From assembly GCA_964563335.1 (NCBI GenBank), contig CAZLWL010000007.1:1-55978 (forward strand): a DNA stretch of 55,978 nt, written 5' to 3'. A program made the position numbers and the translations under genes. Under the pieces are notes generated by a model. That model had not been told where the DNA came from. It did not search any database and saw only the letters and a program-made list of their open reading frames with translations. This document shows positions 26,601-35,600 of this stretch, one piece after another. The first letter of the stretch is position 1; every line of letters begins with the position of its first letter. This stretch comes from QNBT01 sp964563335 (GTDB lineage Bacteria; Planctomycetota; Phycisphaerae; Sedimentisphaerales; Anaerohalosphaeraceae).

Positions 26601-29600
26601 CCAGCCCGGTGACGGCGGTGGAATCTATTGCCTGAACTCGAACCCAGTAATCATGAGTACTGAAATCAGCTGGAACACGGCGGGTAAAGCGCCTTTAGGT
26701 ATGCTGAGCTATGGTTTTGGTGGTGGTGTGTATTGTGAGGGCTCTGTGGCCGCATTTATCAACTGTCTTGTTATTTATAACCAGTCCTCGGAAGCCGGCG
26801 GTGCGTTTTACCTTTTGGACGGCTCGGATGCTGTCATCCGACTTTGCACGGTTGCATACAACAAGAGCGACACCATCGACGCCGAGTCCAGCGAGACTCT
26901 GGACGGTATCGTTGCTAATGAATCATCGCCGGAAATCAATCACTGTATCATATACCATTTGCCGGGTGTTGACGTTTTTGGAGTTGATCCTGACGCGGAG
27001 CTTTCCTGGTGGGAGGATGATAATCTGTTCCAGTCTCCGATGTGGGTAACAGGCCCGTTCGGGCCTTATTACCTGAGCCAGCCCCTGAGCGCGACAGATA
27101 CACAAACTCCAATCAGCCCGTGTTTTGACGCCGGTGATACAGGCGTTTTGCAGGAATTAGTGGAGGATTATGGTCTGCCATTTGATATTACGACGAGGAT
27201 TCTCAATTATTACGACTTAGGTAATACGGATTTCGGCTATCACTATCCTTTCAACTACGGTCCGCCTATGAAGTTCTGGTTGACATTACGTGTTTACGGC
27301 CATGGCACACTCGACTATTCGGCCACGGATATCGGAGTTTTTCCACCTGTCTATGCAAGTGGCACGGTTACTCCGACTGCGGACGTGCAACTTGAGTTAA
27401 CGCCGGGTACCACGGTGTCTCTGACTGCAGATCCCTGTGAGGGCTACAGGGTTTACGAGTGGGTCGGCACTGATAATTATCCATCCTACAGCATCAGCAA
27501 CATGGTTACGGTGTACGGCCATCAAACCATGTCCCTCTACTTCGAGGAAGCATTCCCGACTACCTGGAATGTGCCCAAGGATTTTGCTTATAACGAGATT
27601 CACGATGCCATCGATGCCGCAAGACACGGTGACACAATCGTTATTGAACCCGGCACATATCCGGGCACGGGTTATATGGTGTGGGGCAAAAATATCACGA
27701 TTACTGCTGAGTACCCAACGGAGCGGGACGACCCGACCAAGGCCACAATCATCGACTGCAGCGGTGAGGTCGAAGGGGGTTTCCATCTGATAGGTACCCT
27801 GATAAGCACCGAACCGAACGAGTGCGTTTTGAACGGTCTTGTAATACAGACCAGTACATGGGTGTACGGTGGAGACGGGTATGACGGTGATGATATAGAA
27901 GACGACCTTGCCGGTACGCCCGGTCAGCCCGGCGGCACTTTTTACCCTGGGGGATTACCGGTGCTTTTCTCGTCGGGACCAGGAGGTCTTGGCGAACATT
28001 ATCAGTCATATTACCCTCATTGCGGGATTTCTGTTTTCGGAAATCATACGGTTGCGAACTGTACCGTCAGGGGCTTCGACATACGAGGCGGTGACGGCGG
28101 AGACGGCCAGGCCGGTGATGAAGATATACCACTCGGTGGTTACGGTGGTGACGGTGGCAGCGCTGCTGGAGCCGGAATTTTTATTGGCATGCTGTACGAG
28201 TACGACAACGTCGAGCAGCAGTTGCACGTGTACCCGAGCGAGCCTCTCATCAAAGACAGCATCGTTGAAGACTGTACTGTTGTCGGCGGTGACGGCGGCG
28301 CCGGTGGGGAGGGAGGCTACGATGTCAGTGACGGTGGTCGAGGAGGTCTTGCGGGTATGGCTGAGGGAGCGGGTATATACATCGACGCGGGAAATATCCC
28401 GACATTCAAAAATTGCATTATCCGGAACTGCCGGTCCATAGGCGGCTACGGTGGAGACGGCGGAGACGGCGGTTCTGACGGTGGATGGGGCGGCTACGGA
28501 GGACTGACCAGCTACGACCCGATGCAGCCACACCCGAGCACACGTACTGCAAGAGGGGCAGGGGTTTATTGTGGGATGCTCAGCGAGGCGAAATTTCTCG
28601 ATTGTGTATTCGAGGACAATTTCGCCGACGGAAGCGTCAGCGGGGTAGGCGGTGTCCATGTTCCCAGCAACTATCAATCACAGCCCAGGAACAACTACAA
28701 GATTCCAGGTTACGGCTCGGGCGCCTTCTGTGAAGGCGGCTCTGATACGACGTTTACAAACTGTATCGTAAGAAACAACGAAACGGTGTATGGTTATGGA
28801 GAAGGTTTGCTCGGCAATGAGGAGGGGGAGGGGCCGGCAGATCCGCCTGAGTTGGAGGAGTGGGAGGGCACGGCATATACCGGCTACGGCGGCGGAATAT
28901 GTCTTGACGGCATCATACACTACGGCTTTTACACGATTGCCGGGACGTTTGAGGGTCTGAGCATTCTTAGTTACACCTTCTGGTCGCAGGATGTGCCGGC
29001 TGTGGCTACATTTACGAATTGCCGGATTGGTAACAATTCGGCACCGATTGGCGGTGGGATTTACAGCAAAGGCTCAGACGTGGACATCACTGACAGCGAT
29101 TTCATTGAAAACTCATCGTATGTCGGCGGCGGTTTGCTTTCCACCCACGGTCTGGTCGATATCTCCGGATGCACAATCCGGGGGAACATCGCTTCTATAA
29201 CGGCAACTCCTGAGGAACCTGAGGAACCCGAGCTACCCGAAGAGTCGGTTGGAATTGGCGGAGGTCTGTACTGTTTCACTACGGATGGATTCATTTCAGA
29301 TACTGTAATCACCGAAAACTTCGCTGACGTATCCGGTGGTGGTGTGTCTTTAGGCGGGGAGCCGCGGACCCTTACACGGTGGAATACAATCGCTACTCCT
29401 GAGCTTAAGAACTGTCTGATAACAGACAATAGCGCGGGCGCGAGCGGCGGTGGCGTCGCGTGCAATCTTCTCGTAGAAGCCCAGATTGCCAATTGCACGA
29501 TTAGTGATAACAAGGCCACAGACCCGAACTCGCAAGGTGGAGGGCTTTACGTTAGCTACGGCAGCGAGGTGGATGTTATCGACAGCATTATCTGGGCGAA

Positions 29601-32600
29601 TGACGCCGATTACGGCGCACAGCTTGCTGTTGACGGTTTCTGGATTGACGTAAACGATACGGCGATTGACACCTACCTTTCAAAGGCCAACGTTACCTAC
29701 AGTGACGTCGGCCCGCCGTACCGGGCGCCTGAGTTCATCAAACCCGCTGCGGTTAGCCCGTATGCGGGTGGCTCAAGCGGCGGTGAGATTTTGGTTGAGC
29801 CGCAGATTGTTTATGACCAATTCGACGCCGGCGCCGAGAGAGTGAAAGTAATTGTTAGTCTCACCGAATCGACGGCGATGAGACAGGCAACCGATTGGGA
29901 CTGGCCCGAATCGGTCGGTGCGCTGAGAGATGAAATATGGAGCCGGCAGGATGCGGTTCTGTCCACACTTACGTCGGTAGAGTTTACTCTGCGACATCGT
30001 TTCGATAACCAGGCGGGCTTTTCCGGAGAGATTACAGTTGGGGGACTTAACAAACTTCTCAATAATCCGGCGGTAGAGCATGTTGAGCCTGCCAAGCAGT
30101 TGCATAAGATGCTTGCGCAGGCGATACCTTTGGCAAATGCGCTGGGAGCGCGACAGGTCTATGATGGTTCAGGTATAGCCGTTGCGATAGTTGATACGGG
30201 CATTGACTACAGACATCCGAGGCTCGGCGGCGGCGGATTTCCGAATAGTAAGGTTATCGGCGGCTACGATACGGGCGAGGGTGACGCTGACCCGATGCCC
30301 GTTGGCGAGGCCCACGGAACGGCCTGCGCCGGCATAGCTGCCGGCGGTCTGGGCACGTATGGTGATTATATTGGAGGCGTCGCACCGGGCGCGAAAATAT
30401 ACGCTCTCAAAGCCAGTTTAGACTATGCTGGATTTTTCTGGGATGACGACCTTGTTGCGGCGTGGGACTGGTGTGTAACTCACCGCAACGACGACCCGGC
30501 CAATCCGATTATGGCGATGAGTAACAGTTTAGCCTCCTTTAACGTCTATAATGACCCGGCTGATGCTGAAGCAGATTATCCGGCGCTCACAATTGCGGCC
30601 AATACCGCAACTGCCGCCGGCATTACTGTTCTAGCCGCATCGGGCAATTCGTACGCAACTGACGGAATCTCATCGCCTGCAGCGATAGGCAGTATTATCT
30701 CGGTTGGCGCGGTATATGATACAACCGACGAGGTGACAGAGTATTCGAACACGGCTGAAATATTGGATATTCTTGCGCCTGCCGACCCTGTTTATACCAC
30801 TGATATTGTTGGGCCTGAGGGGTATGACCCCGGCGACTACTTCCCTTATTTCAACGGGACATCGTCGGCATGTCCGTTTGCGGCAGGGTCAGTGGCCGAC
30901 ATACAGAGTGCGGCGCTGACTAAGATGGGACGTTACCTTACGCCCCAGGAGGTCAGAGAGGTATTGGTTGACACCGGTGACCCTGTTACCGATACGAAGA
31001 TTGATATAACCAAGCCGCGGGTCAACCTCGGTATGGCGATCGATAGTCTCGGATATGGGCCACCTGTCTGGGTTGCAGACGGCTGCAGGCTGAACGGGCG
31101 AGTGATATACGACTTCGACCCGAACACCTTCAGGTGGGACCCCGCCGCACGCAACATTCAGGACGATCCGCTCCTCCTTGGTGACTACTTCCTGAGTCAA
31201 ATCGCGGCCGGTCAACTGGTCGACAGCAACTGTGTAGATGCCGGAAGCGCCGATGCAAATGATATCTGCTTTGCCGGCGGCTGTCTTAGAAAATACACTA
31301 CCCGAACCGACAGTGGGCGTGACACCGGTATTGTCGATATGGGTTACCACCACAAGCTGTTTACAGTTCCTCAGTACAAGCTGACAACCCGGTTGGTCAG
31401 CAACATCGGCGGTGCGATCGATCCTAATCATCCGACCGGTACCTACTATAACCAGTACACAGTGGTGCCGCTGAGCATAGGCCCGACTCCTCCGCCGGGT
31501 TACCGCGTCAAATGGAACGGCAGTGACGACGACAGAAGCACTGCTTTGACCAATACAGTAATGATGGACAGGGATAGAAGCGTTGTGGCTGAATTTGAAC
31601 AATACTGGTACACGCTGAAGATTATAATAGAAGGACCAGGCAGGGTTACGGCCGACTCGAACAGCGTGCCATACAACAACAACTATCCGCCCGGTGCGGT
31701 CGTTTACCTTACCGCCGATCCCAACGAGGGATACAGAGTGAAGGTGTGGCGAGGTGCGGATATAGACCCGTTGTGGGGCGCCGGCACGGCCAGAGTAACT
31801 ATGAACAGGAACAGAACGGTAGTTGTTGAGTTTGAGCCGGACGTCAGCGACAACCTGCTCGTACCCCTTGAGTACGCAACGATTGAAGAAGCGGTGGCCG
31901 CTGCCAGCAGCGGCGACAGAATCATTCTGCAACGACAGGATACTCCGTACACGGTAAGCGATCCCTGTGGTATTGACTTCGAGGGACGGGCGATCACTAT
32001 AATGAGCGAAAATCCGCACGAGCCGAATTGCGTAGCCGAGACGGTCATAGACTGCATGGGCTCCAGATACTCTTCAAAGCGCGCGTTCCGCTTCCACAGC
32101 GGCGAGGGACGCGACAGCAGGATTTGGGGCATCACGATAAAGAACGGTTTCTTAGCGGGTGACATTGGTGGAAGCGGGGTGCTTCTCGGATATATCACTA
32201 ATCCCGAAGAGGCGGATCCAATATACAGCGCCAACCTTGGTGCACCCGCGGAGGGCGACGGGTATGGCGGGGCGATACTTTGCGAGAAGGGCAGCAGCCC
32301 GACTATCGAAGATTGTGTGATTATGAACTGCACGGCCGCCGGCGGTCAGGGTGGTGACGGCGCCAACGGTTACCTCGTCATGCCCGGAATGGACCCAGAG
32401 GACGGCCAGTGGGGCGGTCACGGTGGCAACGGCTACGGCAACGGCTACGGCGGCGCTATCGCATGTCGCGATGAAAGTAATCCGCTCCTCATCAGGTGCA
32501 TCATGACTAACAACGCCGCAAAAGGCGGCCGGGGTGGTAAGGGCGGCGACGGCAGCCAAAAGTTCCCCGACGTTGGCGGAGCGGAAAGCTGGGGCGGTAA

Positions 32601-35600
32601 CGGCGGCAATGCTTCAGGTGCAGGTTTTGGCGGGGCGATCTACTGCGACGGCGGTTCGAGTCCTGCCGTTGTGGACTGTACTTTCCACAACAATATAGCG
32701 ACCTCGGCAACAGCCGGGGCGGGAGGAGCGGCAGGGCCGGGCACTGAGCTTGACCCGCCTGCACAAAATGGTGCTGCCGGCTCGGCTACTCTCACCGGAG
32801 CTACGGCCGGCGGAGCGGCCTATTACGGTAACGACTCGGATCCAAATTTTGTCAGGTGCACATTCACCAAAAATGAGGCGTATGACGTTTATCTGTCCTA
32901 CCAATACGCCTTCGGCTATGCGACGGGAGGCGGATACGGCTATGTAGAAACTCCGATTTACACCAAGGGCGGCGCGTTGTACTCTGAGCCCAACAACGTT
33001 GTTAATCTGGAGGACTGCGTCTTTACCGACCAGCTCGGCGGGGCAGTTTATTGCGAGCGCAACTGCGAGTTGGATATTTATGACTGTGAGTTTAGTAACA
33101 ACCAGAGTACTCCGCAAATAGCGGACTACAGCTCGTATTACAGTTCTTCCAGCTACTATGGCTTCTTCTACGGCTATTACGGTTACTACGGCTATTACGG
33201 CTATTACAATTATTACGGCATTCCAACAGCACCGGGTGGTGCGGTTTACGCCGGCAGCAACTGCGAAGTTGACATTGAGAACAGCGTGTTTGCAAGCAAC
33301 TACAGCCACGGTGACGGCGGCGCCATCCATTTAAGAAGTGATGCAGTTTTGAGAAATTGCTCGTTTGGCGGCAACAAGGCCGGAGGTGGCGGCGGCGCGG
33401 TTGGCGCATATAATCCCGACACAAACACGACTGTGTTGCTGGACTTTGAAGTGTGCAGCTTTGGCGGTAACGAGGCAGTGTTGGGAGGCGCGATATACTT
33501 CCAGCAATTCGACGCCGGATTTGCCGATTGCTATTTCGTTAGCAACAAGGCCCAGAGCGGCGGAGGGTTGTTCCTCGTTGGTGGCACTGTTACTTTGGCT
33601 GGAGGACTCATAAGCGAGAACCAGGCCACAGGAATAGTGACTCCGACTCCAACTGGTATAGTGAGCGACGAAGCGGGGCGCGGCGGCGGCATGGCGTGTG
33701 TAGCGGTGTGCGTGACTATCCGGGACTGCGAGATTTCCAAGAATACGGCTAATGGCGACTACTCCTACGGCGGCGGGATCAGTTTCTACGGCGGCAGCGA
33801 CCTCGACACACAAGAGGTCAAAAACTGCCTGATAACCGGCAACAAGGCGGGCATCGGCGGCGGTGGGATTTCCTGCCGTATCTTCACATCGCCCTATATC
33901 GCCAACTGCACATTCAAGGGCAACACGGCCGGTCGTTTCGGGGGCGGAGTGTTTAGTGACTGGACCAGCGAGCCGCGGATTGCCAACTCCATATTCACCA
34001 ACTGCAACAATTACGCGATATATGAGAAGCAGATCGGTGATAACGCGTACGTAGAGCACTCTCTATTCTATAACAACCGATACGGCGATTTCTATGACGC
34101 GGGTACGGGCCAGGACTATAATGGTGCCGATGCGATAAATTCGGTCGCCGGTAATCATGACAACATCGACGGGGACCCGTTGTTCGTGGACGGCCCACTT
34201 GGAAATTGCTACCTCAGTCAAATTGCTGCGGGTCAGGCGGTAGACAGCCCCGCCGTTGACGGAGGTAATCCCGACAGCATCGGCTTCGGAGCCGGTTATA
34301 CTACCAGAACCGACGGCGGAGCCGACGAGCATCCGGTTGACATCGGCTATCACTACAGTGATGCCACCGAGGTGCCGCAGCATAAATTAAAGGTTGCCGT
34401 ACCCAGCGGACACGGCAGGGTGAAGGTCTTACATGACGGTGTTGAATATTACGGTACTCAGGAAGCACCAATAGTGATAGAAACCATCTCGTATGGCACG
34501 AAGATAACCATCGAGACCGACCCAGATGAAGGCTACCGGGTAGGAAGCTGGTCCGGCGGAACCATTAACGACCGCTCAAGAGAGTTGAGCAACGATGTCA
34601 TAATCACTTCCGACAAGACGATCAAGGTGATGTTTGAGCAACCCAGGACCCTGTTCGTCGGAACCGTTGTCAGCGATGAGGCCCATTACGCGTCAATTCA
34701 ACATGCTATTGACGACGCGGTTGACGGAGATGTTGTGGTGATACTGTCGGGCGAGTATATTCCGGCCCCGCCTGGGTATAGTCCCTATGATGATATCACT
34801 TTCTACGGTAAAGATATAACTCTTACCACACTCGATCCGGAGAACCCGGAGGCTGTAGTCCTGAACGGCTATGATTTCTACGTGTACGATGCAGGGCCTG
34901 GCGCCATAATAGAAGGCTTCACTGTAACAGGAGGCCGGATGTTCCTTTATCGCAGCTCGCCTACTATCCGAAACTGCATCTTCAGGGATACTAACTGGAT
35001 TGGAATATTGCCCATTACTCCCGAGGGGTGTGCACAGGATGGTGTTGATGGGGTCAATATTTACGGCGGGGCAATCGCAATGTACCAGAGCTCGCCGGAT
35101 ATTCTGAATTGCATATTCCTAAACATGTCGGTCACCGGGGGTCCTGCCAGCGGCGGCAACGACGGCTGTGAGGAACATCCCGGCGGTGGCGACGGCGGCT
35201 GGCCCGGTCGAGGTTACGGCGGCGCCGTTTACTGCGCGTTTAGCAGCAATCCGACATTCGAGGATTGTGATTTTATAGATTGCTACGCCGCCGGGGGGAC
35301 CGGCGGTAACGGCGGGGTTGGCAACGATGACCCGGATGGTCACGGCGGAAGAGGGGGCGGCTGGGAATACGCTCCATCGGTCGAGGAAGACCCCGGCTGG
35401 TGGTACTGGTGGGACGGGTGGACATACGGAGACAAGTACTATATGTGGTACGCGTGGGGCTACAACAATTACGACTGGGAGACCTGGGGCCAGTGGTTTG
35501 ATACGAGCGCATGGGGAAGCTGGGCCCAGTGGTACGCGGACTACTCGGCTTCGGCCTCGTTGTACTGGCAGATAACACCGTACGATGCTTACGAAGATTT

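Noticed and set aside
30889..32019. 376-codon open frame on the minus strand, and other long antisense frames at 27397-28677, 33331-34059 and 35119-35736
   Set aside because: All are shadows of the giant gene, made by its Gly/Asp/Tyr codons. None has a start signal or known domain.
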